Below are positions 1 to 9,214 of a stretch of DNA of 64,000 nt, one piece after another. The number at the start of each line of letters is the position of its first letter. Within the stretch, counting starts at the first letter, position 1. The notes below the pieces were generated by a model. That model did no database searches. It had not been told where the DNA came from and saw nothing but the letters and a program-made list of their open reading frames with translations. The position numbers were made by a program, and so were the translations under genes. The stretch is from NCBI RefSeq assembly GCF_014203275.1, contig NZ_JACHIP010000005.1, forward strand, positions 496,001 through 560,000, written 5' to 3'. The DNA comes from Granulicella aggregans. GTDB lineage: Bacteria; Acidobacteriota; Terriglobia; Terriglobales; Acidobacteriaceae.

Positions 1-502
1 TGCCTTCCATCAGGTCGCCATCGCCGCATAGGACGTATGTGTGGTGATCAACCGGGGTGTGGTTCTCGTGGTTGTAGACCGCGGCAAGGTGCTTCTCCGC
101 GATCGCGAGACCAACGGCCATCGCAAATCCCTGACCGAGGGGACCGGTGGTGACTTCAACGCCGGGCGTCTCGCCGATCTCCGGGTGCCCAGGGGTGTGT
201 GATCCCCACTCGCGGAACTGCTGCAACTGCTCCATGGGCAGGTCGTAGCCTGCGAGATGCAGCATGCCGTACAGCAGCGCCGAAGCGTGGCCGTTCGAAA
301 GAACGAAGCGGTCGCGGTCGCTCCACTTGGGGTCCTTCGGGTCGTGCTTCATGTACTTGTGGTACAGAAGGTACGCGATCGGGGCGCATCCGAGCGGAGC
401 GCCGGGGTGGCCGTTCTTGGCCTTCTCCACGGCGTCGACGGCCAGAAAGCGTAGCGTGTTGATCGAAAGTTGGTCGATGTCTTGTGTCTGCAGGTCGCTC
501 AT
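1..502 (-). CDS. tkt: Transketolase, N-terminal part (cut by window edge)
   Basis: Thiamine-diphosphate enzyme of the non-oxidative pentose phosphate pathway that moves two-carbon units between sugar phosphates in the cytoplasm. Only the first 167 codons are in the window. Reading the minus strand from the ATG at 502 gives a start MSDLQTQDIDQLSINTLR, then the family motifs NGHPGAPLG (with the active-site His), SNGHASALLY, TTGPLGQG and, close to the edge, GDGDLMEG, which is the start of the diphosphate/metal-binding motif. AAGGAA lies six bases before the ATG. The motifs make the family clear; the catalytic C-terminal half cannot be seen. The neighbour 652-3081 is on the same strand 149 bases upstream and is not obviously linked in function. 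Confidence 0.93.
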   Translation of the reverse strand, partial: MSDLQTQDIDQLSINTLRFLAVDAVEKAKNGHPGAPLGCAPIAYLLYHKYMKHDPKDPKWSDRDRFVLSNGHASALLYGMLHLAGYDLPMEQLQQFREWGSHTPGHPEIGETPGVEVTTGPLGQGFAMAVGLAIAEKHLAAVYNHENHTPVDHHTYVLCGDGDLMEG

Positions 503-651
503 TCGATTTCCTTTTCCAGTTAAGCGGGGCGGTGGGAACAGCTCCCGGTGGTGGTTTCTAACATCAGCGCTATCAGTGTACAGGTCGATCCTGCGAACGA
601 AAATGGGTGGCCCTTCAATCTACATCTCTCGGGCTCATCGTCCCGTTTCGA

Positions 652-3081
652 TCAAGCGGGAATCAGTTCGACCTCGTGGTTGCGTCCCAGCCAGCGGTCT
701 TCTGCCGGCCAATAGAGGGTGAAGATGATCTTGCCGGCGTGCTCAGGAGTTGTCCCAATGTCCGCATACGATCCCGGATAGCCTACCGTCCGCGACTCAA
801 CCGTCGCCTGTGTTACCCAGTCGTCGAAGGTGTAGGTCACCCGGAAGCGCTTCGCGTCCATGATGCGCAACATCAGGCCCGAAACCATCTGCGTCACCTG
901 GCGGGTGGTCTGGAAGACTTCGATCAGCGAGGTAAAGCTGCGCTCCTCCGCCGGCTTTGCGTAGCGATCCTCCACGGCGGAGATGGTGTCAAAGACTCGG
1001 CCGTCGCTCTTGGACCTGAGCAGCTTCACGTACTCGGAGTGCGCCCACACCAACGGCTGCGCCGCTCCTGCCGATCGGCCCAGAAAGAGGCCTTCGGAGG
1101 GCAGATCGGCGTGATCCCAGATCTGCTCCGGCAGCATGCCGCCCACTGAAGAGAACTTCTCGAAGGCGGTGATGAAGCTGTCCACGTCATTGCCTGCGGC
1201 GAGTTCATAATGGGCGCGTTCTCCGCCCAGCAGCGGCCACGCGCGGCCCTGACCCCAGTGCTCGAACGGGCCGCCATCTTTCCGCTGTCCGTAGCCGTCG
1301 TGGTTATAGCGCCGCCAGGAATCGCCATAAGGCGTCTCGATCTTCAGACAGCGATCGACGACCTTCAACGAGTCAATGATCAATGGGTCATCGGCGCGCC
1401 GAATTCCGTAGCGCACCAGCTCCAGGAAGCCGGCGTCGATCACCTCACGCGCCTCGAAGTCGTACTTCTCGTCCGGGGCGCGATTCGCGATGTGAATATA
1501 GCCGTCCTGCACCCAGTCGTTGTAGAAAGGCTCGCCTTTCGCCGGTGGACGTACCCGCATGTAGTGATACTTCACGTCCGGGTGGAGAACGCCCTCGGTT
1601 GTCGTCGTCCAGCGGTCGAGATTGCCTTCGATCCAGTCCGCATAGGTTTCGAGGAAGCTTGCAAGCTCAGGGGCCTGGTAGGCCCGGGCGATGTCCGCCG
1701 CACAGACCAGACCGGCGATCACCGCCGCCAATGTCGATGGCGAATACCCCGGATTTTCCTCCCAGCGCTCCTGCTGCGTCACCGGGGCGAAGCGGACGAG
1801 GAACGCTGCGGCATTTTCGACGAAGGGAAATACATCGAAGTTGCCGAGGCCGTTGAGCTTCCAGAGACGCCACGCCAGGATGATCGGGAATGCGACCTCA
1901 TCGAGCTGGATGCCCGTCCAGTAAGGCGTTCCATCGATCCAGAAGTTCTGCGCGAAGCTGCCATCGGGCCGCTGCGTACAGGCAAGGTAGACAAGGGCCC
2001 TGCGCGCGGTGTCTGTACGTCCAATGGCCAGACACGCCGTCGCCGACTGCACCATATCGCGCGTCCACACCAGGTGGTACCCGCCGAGGTCGTCGTCGCT
2101 CTTCGACGCCCCCCATGGGATCGAGGCTGAGGCAATGAAGGCTCCGGGGTAGGTCTTGTCCTCATGCGACAGGATCACGTTCTGGCTGATCCTCATGAGT
2201 CGGCCGCCGTCGGTCGCCGCAAGCGAGAGTTTCTCGGGAACGCCCGAGCGATGCCATTGCTCGATGAACCGCTTGGCGTGGATGGCGTAAGGAGTCGAGA
2301 GCGTCTGCATCATGCCGGCCAAGGCCGCGTGATGACCGTCGCCGAGCGCGATTGCTACCGTGAACTCGCGATGCCGGGCCACGTCGATCTCGCCCATGAC
2401 GGCGAGATTGCCGTTGAGTGCCTGCCCGAACTCCCAGTCCATCGTCATGTCGGTCGAGAGGTCCTGGAAGCCGTCGCTCGATCCCACATAACCGCACGAA
2501 GAGCGGGTAAAGCCGCAGTCCACGCCCAACGCCAGTGATGTTCCGCCCTTCCAGCACAGCAGCGCGCGCTGTCCGGCAACCTCGATCGAGCGCGCCGAGT
2601 TCCCTGCTCCGCCGCCGTTCAGGTGCGGGGCCAGAAGCGCATAGCACTTCAGCCGTGAAAGCACGGCCTCGTCGCCGGCAATCTTCACATTCATCAGCAC
2701 GACGGGGTGATGCGGGTCGGAGATGAACTCTTTGGTGACCGTGTACCGGCCATTCAGATCGCTCGCCGTTACGCGAACGGCCGGGGCGTCGGGGTCGATG
2801 TAGCTGAAGTCGTACTCGAAGTCGCGCTTTTCTTCATGGAGAAATGTTGCTCCATCGGTGAAGAGGAGCTCCATGTCACGGGTCTGCGGACGGTCGATCG
2901 TCGGGTAGTAGACCTCATTCAGAGTCCCGTGCGATATGGTGAACCACACTCGGCTGGAGGCCGCATAGGCTGTGGCCACGGCATCTTTACGCGAAGAGGT
3001 CCAGCGTGGTTCAAGCCCTGGCGCTCCAAAAGCAGCACCATCATCGTCAAGCCAGCGGTACGAAGCAGATAGGTCGCTCAT
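652..3081 (-). CDS. GH15 glucoamylase-like glucan 1,4-alpha-glucosidase
   Basis: The 809-residue protein matches bacterial two-domain glucoamylases: an N-terminal beta-sandwich (about residues 20-290) followed by an (alpha/alpha)6 barrel (about 300-790). Family features include GTLNEVYYPTIDRPQTRDME near the N-terminus, YHLVWTRDMV, and two acid segments expected to hold the catalytic pair, IQLDEVAFP (general acid) and the segment with GERAHYELA (general base). It should release glucose from the non-reducing ends of alpha-glucans. No signal peptide is visible, so it is probably cytoplasmic and could act on glycogen or imported maltodextrins. The start at 3081 has only a weak ribosome site. It is transcribed away from the superoxide dismutase gene. 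GH15 also contains trehalases and glucodextranases, so the exact substrate is open. Confidence 0.88.
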   Translation of the reverse strand: MSDLSASYRWLDDDGAAFGAPGLEPRWTSSRKDAVATAYAASSRVWFTISHGTLNEVYYPTIDRPQTRDMELLFTDGATFLHEEKRDFEYDFSYIDPDAPAVRVTASDLNGRYTVTKEFISDPHHPVVLMNVKIAGDEAVLSRLKCYALLAPHLNGGGAGNSARSIEVAGQRALLCWKGGTSLALGVDCGFTRSSCGYVGSSDGFQDLSTDMTMDWEFGQALNGNLAVMGEIDVARHREFTVAIALGDGHHAALAGMMQTLSTPYAIHAKRFIEQWHRSGVPEKLSLAATDGGRLMRISQNVILSHEDKTYPGAFIASASIPWGASKSDDDLGGYHLVWTRDMVQSATACLAIGRTDTARRALVYLACTQRPDGSFAQNFWIDGTPYWTGIQLDEVAFPIILAWRLWKLNGLGNFDVFPFVENAAAFLVRFAPVTQQERWEENPGYSPSTLAAVIAGLVCAADIARAYQAPELASFLETYADWIEGNLDRWTTTTEGVLHPDVKYHYMRVRPPAKGEPFYNDWVQDGYIHIANRAPDEKYDFEAREVIDAGFLELVRYGIRRADDPLIIDSLKVVDRCLKIETPYGDSWRRYNHDGYGQRKDGGPFEHWGQGRAWPLLGGERAHYELAAGNDVDSFITAFEKFSSVGGMLPEQIWDHADLPSEGLFLGRSAGAAQPLVWAHSEYVKLLRSKSDGRVFDTISAVEDRYAKPAEERSFTSLIEVFQTTRQVTQMVSGLMLRIMDAKRFRVTYTFDDWVTQATVESRTVGYPGSYADIGTTPEHAGKIIFTLYWPAEDRWLGRNHEVELIPA

Positions 3082-3156
3082 GTGTCTTGCTATTAGACCT
3101 CAAAACTGTTGGTTGGGGGCCTGTGGAGATGAATGCGGCGTAAACTTCCCGAAATG

Positions 3157-3185
3157 AGAGGATATCCATCCTCTTGCGCTATTAT
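3157..3185 (+). promoter_or_regulatory. Possible sod promoter with inverted repeat
   Basis: An inverted repeat AGAGGAT-ATCC-ATCCTCT (3157-3174) lies just upstream of TATTAT (3180-3185), a plausible -10 box for the superoxide dismutase gene on the plus strand. The repeat sits where a spacer or -35 would be and could be an operator. No good -35 hexamer is seen. The leader to the GTG start would be about 180 bases. The remaining bases of the 290-base gap between the divergent genes show nothing else I can name. Confidence 0.3.
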
Positions 3186-3371
3186 GCGAAAGCCGGACTT
3201 CAAGCTCGTTTCTCTCAACATGCGCGGGTCTCACTGCATCGTGGCATCCGGAACGTGCATCGAAGACAGCAACAGCCTTCTCTCTGCTCGGCTACCGCGG
3301 AGAATATTATCGCAAATGTTGCGGGGCGCAATTTATTTCACGAAAACACGCATTACCAGAGGAGATTGACC

Positions 3372-3983
<612 letters not shown>

Positions 3984-4004
3984 TCAATCTTCGTTTCGAC
4001 ACAA

Positions 4005-4036
4005 AAACGGCGGCCTCGCGATGCGGGCCGCCGTTT
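4005..4036. terminator. Bidirectional rho-independent terminator
   Basis: Perfect 11-base-pair stem AAACGGCGGCC / GGCCGCCGTTT with a ten-base loop, flanked by an A run on the left and T residues on the right. It lies between the convergent superoxide dismutase gene and the cystathionine synthase-family gene and can serve both. Confidence 0.85.
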
Positions 4037-4052
4037 CTACGCTTCTGTTCAA

Positions 4053-5228
4053 TCAATTCCCGAAGATCGCTTCGAAAGCATTCTCAAAATCTGCGATCAG
4101 GTCCTTTGGGGACTCCAGCCCGACCGAAAGACGGATCAGGCGGTCGGAGACACCGAGGCGCGCCCGCAGCTCCGGGGTGAGGTCGCAGTGCGAGGCCGTT
4201 GCGGGATTTGTGATCAGCGTTTCCACGCTGCCGAGGCTCTCGGCGCAGGTGCAGAGCTTCAACGCCTTCATGAAGAGCAGCGACTCCGCAGTCGTCGCGT
4301 TGAGTTCGAACGACAGCATCCCACCGAAGGCGGACTGCTGCTTCACCGCGAGCGCCTTCTGCGGGAAGGAGTCGAGACCGGGATAGTTCACGTGCGCGAC
4401 GCGAGGGTGCTGCTCGAGCCAGAGGGCGATCTCGCCAGCGTGGGCGCAGTGCATGGCGAGTCGGGCAGGCAAAGTCTTAACGCCCTGGATGGTGAGCCAG
4501 GCATCGAACGGCGCTTGAATCGTTCCGATGGACTTGCGGACCAGGCGAAGGCGCTCCACCAGCTTCTCGTCATGCGTCGCCAGTGAGCCGCCGATGGTGG
4601 CGTTGTGACCGTCGATGTATTTGGTCGTCGACAGCATGGAGATGTCCGCGCCGAGGGCCAGGCAGTTCTGGATGAGAGGCGTGAGGAAGGTGTTGTCCAC
4701 CGCGAGCTTCAGGTTCTCGTGGGCGTGCGCAATGTCAGCGAGGCCCTTCACATCGGATAGCCGCAACGTGGGATTGGCTGGGGTCTCGGCAAAGATGAGG
4801 CGCGTCTGGGGCCGGATCGCCGCTGCGACGGCGGGGAGATCAGCGGTATCGACGAACGTGTAGTCGATGCCGAAGTTTCCCAGCACCTGCTCGAAGAGCC
4901 GCGTCGTGCCGCCGTAGATCACTTCGGAGAGAAGTACATGGTCGCCAGCGCGCAACATGGCGAGGCAGAGGGTGCTGATCGCGGCCATGCCGGAGCGGAA
5001 GCAGAGCGCGGAGTTGGAGCCTTCAATGGCGGCGATCGACTGCTCGAGGGCGTTGACGGTGGGGTTGGCCCCGCGCGAGTAGCCGTAGCCCTTGGTCACA
5101 CCGACACTCTCGTGGATGTAGGTCGCCGTCTGGTGAATGGGGAAAAGGATCGAGTTCGACTGGCTCTCGTAGCTGCGATTGGAGTGAATGACGAGAGTGG
5201 ATGGCTGAAAATCAGGGCGGTCGGACAC
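4053..5228 (-). CDS. Trans-sulfuration PLP enzyme (cystathionine gamma-synthase/lyase family)
   Basis: A 391-residue member of the Cys/Met-metabolism PLP family. The lysine that forms the Schiff base is in SMLSTTKYIDGHNATIGG, and the family signature around YGYSRGANPTVNALE and the substrate-binding C-terminal segment LIRLSVGLESPKDLIADFE are present. It should act in methionine/cysteine metabolism, either joining cysteine to an activated homoserine (MetB) or cleaving cystathionine (MetC/lyase); the sequence does not decide. The start is a GTG at 5228 with AAGGAG six bases before it. It is divergent from the rhamnose gene rhaEW across a 333-base gap and is probably not part of that pathway. Confidence 0.88.
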   Translation of the reverse strand: MSDRPDFQPSTLVIHSNRSYESQSNSILFPIHQTATYIHESVGVTKGYGYSRGANPTVNALEQSIAAIEGSNSALCFRSGMAAISTLCLAMLRAGDHVLLSEVIYGGTTRLFEQVLGNFGIDYTFVDTADLPAVAAAIRPQTRLIFAETPANPTLRLSDVKGLADIAHAHENLKLAVDNTFLTPLIQNCLALGADISMLSTTKYIDGHNATIGGSLATHDEKLVERLRLVRKSIGTIQAPFDAWLTIQGVKTLPARLAMHCAHAGEIALWLEQHPRVAHVNYPGLDSFPQKALAVKQQSAFGGMLSFELNATTAESLLFMKALKLCTCAESLGSVETLITNPATASHCDLTPELRARLGVSDRLIRLSVGLESPKDLIADFENAFEAIFGN

Positions 5229-5561
5229 AGGGTTCTCCTTGCTTATGGCTGGGCGGAAAAAGACGCACGTCGCAGACGATTTCGGATAGCCCCAGACGGC
5301 CGCTCAGAGAAGGAGGCGTTCTGCCTGCCTTACTCCGGCTTGGTGCCGCCCGGGGCGCGCATGGCCATAAGGATTCGGGTGGTGCGGGAAAGATTTGTCA
5401 TCAACAATCGGACTAGCGCTCCGTACTATAAGACTAATTTTACTACCGTCTTCTGAGGTCTCCGCTGGGCTCTTCCTCGACCTCAAGTATCCGTACAGAA
5501 ACATTTGCTCTATTGGTCTCGGTATGGAATGATGGTCACGTTTCGAAACGATGAGGATAAG
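5229..5561. promoter_or_regulatory. Divergent promoter region with AT-rich inverted repeat
   Basis: Gap of 333 bases between the cystathionine synthase-family gene (-) and rhaEW (+). The distinctive part is an AT-rich stretch at 5424-5452 with the inverted repeat AAGAC-N13-GTCTT (5430-5434 and 5448-5452). On the minus strand it overlaps TATAGT (5425-5430), a possible -10 for the sulfur gene with a leader of about 190 bases. This has the look of an operator-promoter, but I cannot name the regulator. No convincing promoter for rhaEW was found, and I saw no S-adenosylmethionine riboswitch core in the leader. Confidence 0.3.
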
Positions 5562-7772
5562 ATGTCGACCACAAAAGCAACGCTGAAGTTTCTTGAAGAC
5601 AAGTGGGACGAAGCGACCGCGGCAACGCTCGACGGCGCGGAACTTCTACGCTACCGCAGCAACCTGCTCGGCTCCGACCTGCGGATTACCAACTTCGGCG
5701 GAGGCAACACCAGCTCGAAGCTGGACGAGATCGACCCTGTCACGGGAGAGACGGTCAAGGTGCTTTGGGTGAAGGGTTCGGGTGGTGACCTGGGCAGCAT
5801 CAAGCGCAGCGGGTTGGCGACGCTGTACCTGGACCGCCTGCTGGCTCTCGAGAAGCAGTACAGGGGCGTCGCGGAAGAAGATGCGATGGTCGCGCTGTAT
5901 CCGCTGGTCACGTTCAACAACAATCCTACGGCTGCTTCGATCGACACTCCGCTGCATGGCTTTCTGCCCTTTGCGCACGTCGATCACCTTCATCCGGACT
6001 GGGGCATCGCGCTTGCGGCCTCCGCCAACGGCAAGCAGAAGATGGAAGAGTTCAACGCGGAGTTCTGCCACAAACTCGCATGGCTGCCGTGGCAGCGCCC
6101 GGGCTTCGAGTTGGGCATGATGCTGAGGCAGATTGTCGAGGAGACACCGGGATGCGACGGGGTTGTACTCGGCGGGCACGGACTCTTCACCTGGGGCGAT
6201 ACGCAGCGGGAGAGCTACCTCAGCACCATCACCATCATCGACCAGATCGGCCAGTTCATCGAGCGCCATGCCTTGACCGCAGGCCACAAGCACTTTGGCG
6301 GCGCGAAGTTCGAGTCACACAGCGAGCGCGAGAAGGTTGCCGCTGAAGTGATGCCTTACCTGCGTGGTGCTGTTTCGCGTAAGCAGCGCTGGATTGGCAG
6401 TTTCACCGACGCACAGAGCGTGCTTGATTTTGTGAACTCGCATAGCGCGGAGCAGCTGGCTCATCTTGGCACAAGCTGCCCGGACCACTTCATCCGCACC
6501 AAGATCCGGCCAATGTTTCTGAAGTGGGACCCGGCCACAGATCCGAAGGCGATCCCTGCGATCATCGAGAGCTCGCTTGAGACTTATCGCGCCGAATACT
6601 CGGCCTACTACGCGAAGCACGCGCTGCCGGACAGCCCGAAGCTGCGTGATGCGAGTCCCACTGTCGTCCTGTTGCCGGGCGTGGGCATGTTCACCTTCGG
6701 CAAGAATAAGACTGAGGCGCGGCTCACAGGGGAGTTCTACATCAATGCGATTGGCGTGATGCAGGGGGCGGGCGCTCTGGGCGCGGGCGTGAACTGCACG
6801 GACATTCCGCAGGCTGGCCCTGCAGCATCGGCGGACCAGTTCTCTGTCTATCAAAACTACGTAGCGCTACCGCCAAGCGAGGCATTTCGCATCGAGTACT
6901 GGGCGCTCGAAGAAGCGAAGATTCGCCGGCAGCCGCCGGAGAAGCAGCTTAGCCGCCAGGTTGCGCTGATCGTCGGCGGCGGCAGTGGTATCGGCGCACA
7001 GGTTGCGTTGATCGCTGCCGAACGCGGAGCCCACGTGATGATCGCCGACCGCGATGTAGAAGGCGCGAAACGTGTAGCCGAAGAGTGCAAGGCCATCGCT
7101 GGCAAGGAGGTCATCGGTCATACCTCGATCGACATCCGCGACCGTGTGGCGATCAAAGCCGCGCTTACCGCGACCATCAAGCAGTTCGGCGGTCTAGACA
7201 TCCTCATCAATACGGCGGCGCTCTTCCCTTCCTCGCCTGATGGAGTGGTCAGCGATGCGCAGTGGGGAGTGACGCTTGAGGTCAACGTGACGGCCAACTA
7301 CCTGCTGGTTGACGAAGCGAAGAAGTTCTTCGATGCAGAGGGTCTCGATGGCAGCATCGTGCTCACCAGCTCTGCCAATGCGGTCGTCGCGAAACGAGGC
7401 TCGGAGGCCTATGACGTATCGAAGGCAGCTTTGAGCCATCTCGTGCGCGAACTCGCCGTGAGCATGAGTCCGAAGGTACGCGTGAACGGTATCAGTCCGG
7501 CCACTGTAGTGAAGGAGTCGACGATGTTTCCGCGCGACCGCGTGAAGGCATCGCTCGCGAAGTACAACATCCCCTTCGAGGAATCGGGAACGGACGATGA
7601 GCTTCGCAATGCGCTGGCACTCTTCTATGCAAAGCGCACGCTGACGCACACGCCCATCGATCCCAAGGACTGCGCGGAGGCCATTATGTACCTCGCTGGT
7701 CCGCTGGCTCGTTGCACCACGGGCCATCTCATCCCGGTCGATGGCGGCCTGATCGAGGCCTATCTGCGATGA
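5562..7772 (+). CDS. rhaEW: Rhamnulose-1-phosphate aldolase / L-lactaldehyde dehydrogenase fusion
   Basis: A two-domain enzyme of 736 residues. The N-terminal part (about 1-440) is a class II aldolase of the RhaD/RhaE type, with zinc ligands expected in HVDHLHP (His139, His142) and in GGHGLFTWG (His206). It splits L-rhamnulose 1-phosphate into dihydroxyacetone phosphate and L-lactaldehyde. The C-terminal part (about 465-736) is a short-chain dehydrogenase with the nucleotide motif GGGSGIG (from 472) and the catalytic pair Tyr617/Lys621 in YDVSK, expected to oxidise lactaldehyde to lactate. Such fusions are known in other phyla as RhaEW. The ATG at 5562 follows GAGGAT; upstream ATGs in frame lack a ribosome site. 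The stop overlaps the rhaB start by four bases, so the two are translationally coupled. Confidence 0.92.
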   Translation: MSTTKATLKFLEDKWDEATAATLDGAELLRYRSNLLGSDLRITNFGGGNTSSKLDEIDPVTGETVKVLWVKGSGGDLGSIKRSGLATLYLDRLLALEKQYRGVAEEDAMVALYPLVTFNNNPTAASIDTPLHGFLPFAHVDHLHPDWGIALAASANGKQKMEEFNAEFCHKLAWLPWQRPGFELGMMLRQIVEETPGCDGVVLGGHGLFTWGDTQRESYLSTITIIDQIGQFIERHALTAGHKHFGGAKFESHSEREKVAAEVMPYLRGAVSRKQRWIGSFTDAQSVLDFVNSHSAEQLAHLGTSCPDHFIRTKIRPMFLKWDPATDPKAIPAIIESSLETYRAEYSAYYAKHALPDSPKLRDASPTVVLLPGVGMFTFGKNKTEARLTGEFYINAIGVMQGAGALGAGVNCTDIPQAGPAASADQFSVYQNYVALPPSEAFRIEYWALEEAKIRRQPPEKQLSRQVALIVGGGSGIGAQVALIAAERGAHVMIADRDVEGAKRVAEECKAIAGKEVIGHTSIDIRDRVAIKAALTATIKQFGGLDILINTAALFPSSPDGVVSDAQWGVTLEVNVTANYLLVDEAKKFFDAEGLDGSIVLTSSANAVVAKRGSEAYDVSKAALSHLVRELAVSMSPKVRVNGISPATVVKESTMFPRDRVKASLAKYNIPFEESGTDDELRNALALFYAKRTLTHTPIDPKDCAEAIMYLAGPLARCTTGHLIPVDGGLIEAYLR

Positions 7773-9211
7773 GCCCTGCGCCAACAGACAGGCGCGCTCT
7801 TGTAGCGGTCGATCTTGGCGCGGAGAGCTGCCGTGTCAGCCTGCTTCGCTGGTCTGATGGCAAAGCAGAGATTCAGCTTGTGCATCGATTCCTGAACGGT
7901 CCGATCGAACGCGAGACTGGGCTGCATTGGCCGCTCGCGAAGATCATCGATGGTGTCGAAGAGGGTCTGCGCAAGTGTGCGCCACTCGCGCCAGAGGGAG
8001 TGCGTTCCATTGCGATCGATGGCTGGGCGGTCGACTATGTCCGGCTCGATGAGAACGGGCAGGCGCTTGCCGAACCATTCTGCTATCGCGACGAACGTAA
8101 CGTACGTGCCGAGGTGGAGTTGCACAAGCGCATCTCTGCGCTGCGTATGCGCGAGATCACCGGGATCGAGCAATTGCCGCTCAACACGCTCTACCAACTC
8201 TATGCGGACCGGTTGAGCGGTACACCAGAGGCTCGCTGGCTGAACCTGCCCGAGTACTTGCTGGCACGCTGGGGTGCAGAGCCTGTCGCCGAGTTTACGA
8301 ACGCGACGCACACACAACTGGTTGATATGGATTCGCGCAACTGGAGCCGCGAGATTTTTCGCGAGGCTGGTCTCAACATCGAGCTCGCGGCAAAGATCGT
8401 TCCGCCAGGAACCTTGCTCGGCAAGCTACAGGGACCGTTGGCACAGCTACCTGTCTTTGCTGATACGGAACTGATCGCGCCAGCATGCCACGATACGGCA
8501 TCTGCTATCGCCGGCATCCCCGCGGCCGGGGACGACTGGGCCTACATCAGTTCGGGGACATGGTCGCTCGTAGGCACGGTTACGAGCCTTCCCGTCGATG
8601 GCCCCAATGTTCGCGAAGACTCGTTCAGCAATCTTGGCGGAGTGGGCAACATGAACTGCTTCCACAAAAATGTGAACGGCATGTGGCTGATGAAGCAGTG
8701 TCAAAATGCGTGGGCGGCGCTAGGTCACGAGCCTTCTATCTCCGACCTGCTTCATGATGCGGAGCACGAGCCAGTGCCGCAGATGCTGCTCGACGTGGAC
8801 GAGCCTGATCTGCTTCGCGTGGGCGAGATGCCGCAACGGATCAATCGCCAGCTTGTTGCCAAAGGCTCGCAGCCGCTCGATGAAGCACCCACCAACGCGC
8901 CTGCCTTCACGGCGCTGATCATGCACAGCCTCGCGCGCCGTTACGCCGAGACGCTCACACGGATCCAGAAACACACCGGCAAAGTGATCAGGCGCATCTA
9001 CATCGTCGGCGGCGGCTCGCAGAATACGTTTCTCAACCGCCTTACGGCAGAGGCTACTGGCTTCGCCGTTCATCGCGGCTCGCCGGAGAGCTCGACGATT
9101 GGAAACTTCGCCGTGCAACTTGCAACGCTCGAGAGCGAGTTACCCGCATCATCGATGGAGTTCGCTCACGCTGTGCGCGAGTGGAGCCTGCATCTCAATC
9201 CGCCGTCTTAA
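7769..9211 (+). CDS. rhaB: L-rhamnulokinase (FGGY kinase family)
   Basis: ATP-dependent kinase making L-rhamnulose 1-phosphate for the fused aldolase next door. The 480-residue protein opens with RRALVAVDLGAESCRVSLL, the phosphate-1 loop of FGGY sugar kinases with the DLGAES variant typical of rhamnulokinases. Further family features are SIAIDGWAVDYVRLD, the middle motif YISSGTWSLVG, and the adenosine-binding IYIVGGGSQNTFLN near the C-terminus. The ATG at 7769 overlaps the rhaEW stop as ATGA, so both proteins should be made in step. The stop lies only three bases from the end of the convergent isomerase gene, leaving no room for a dedicated terminator. Confidence 0.93.
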   Translation: MSPAPTDRRALVAVDLGAESCRVSLLRWSDGKAEIQLVHRFLNGPIERETGLHWPLAKIIDGVEEGLRKCAPLAPEGVRSIAIDGWAVDYVRLDENGQALAEPFCYRDERNVRAEVELHKRISALRMREITGIEQLPLNTLYQLYADRLSGTPEARWLNLPEYLLARWGAEPVAEFTNATHTQLVDMDSRNWSREIFREAGLNIELAAKIVPPGTLLGKLQGPLAQLPVFADTELIAPACHDTASAIAGIPAAGDDWAYISSGTWSLVGTVTSLPVDGPNVREDSFSNLGGVGNMNCFHKNVNGMWLMKQCQNAWAALGHEPSISDLLHDAEHEPVPQMLLDVDEPDLLRVGEMPQRINRQLVAKGSQPLDEAPTNAPAFTALIMHSLARRYAETLTRIQKHTGKVIRRIYIVGGGSQNTFLNRLTAEATGFAVHRGSPESSTIGNFAVQLATLESELPASSMEFAHAVREWSLHLNPPS

Positions 9212-9214
9212 CCG

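Noticed and set aside
1210..2130. 306-codon plus-strand open frame
   Set aside because: Antisense to the GH15 gene, whose motifs are convincing; typical shadow frame in GC-rich DNA.
3174..3371. Upstream extension of the superoxide dismutase frame
   Set aside because: No family similarity in the extra 66 codons, and the ribosome site and family start both point to the GTG at 3372.
5229..5420. S-adenosylmethionine riboswitch in the sulfur-gene leader
   Set aside because: No recognisable core elements of the known classes were found by eye.
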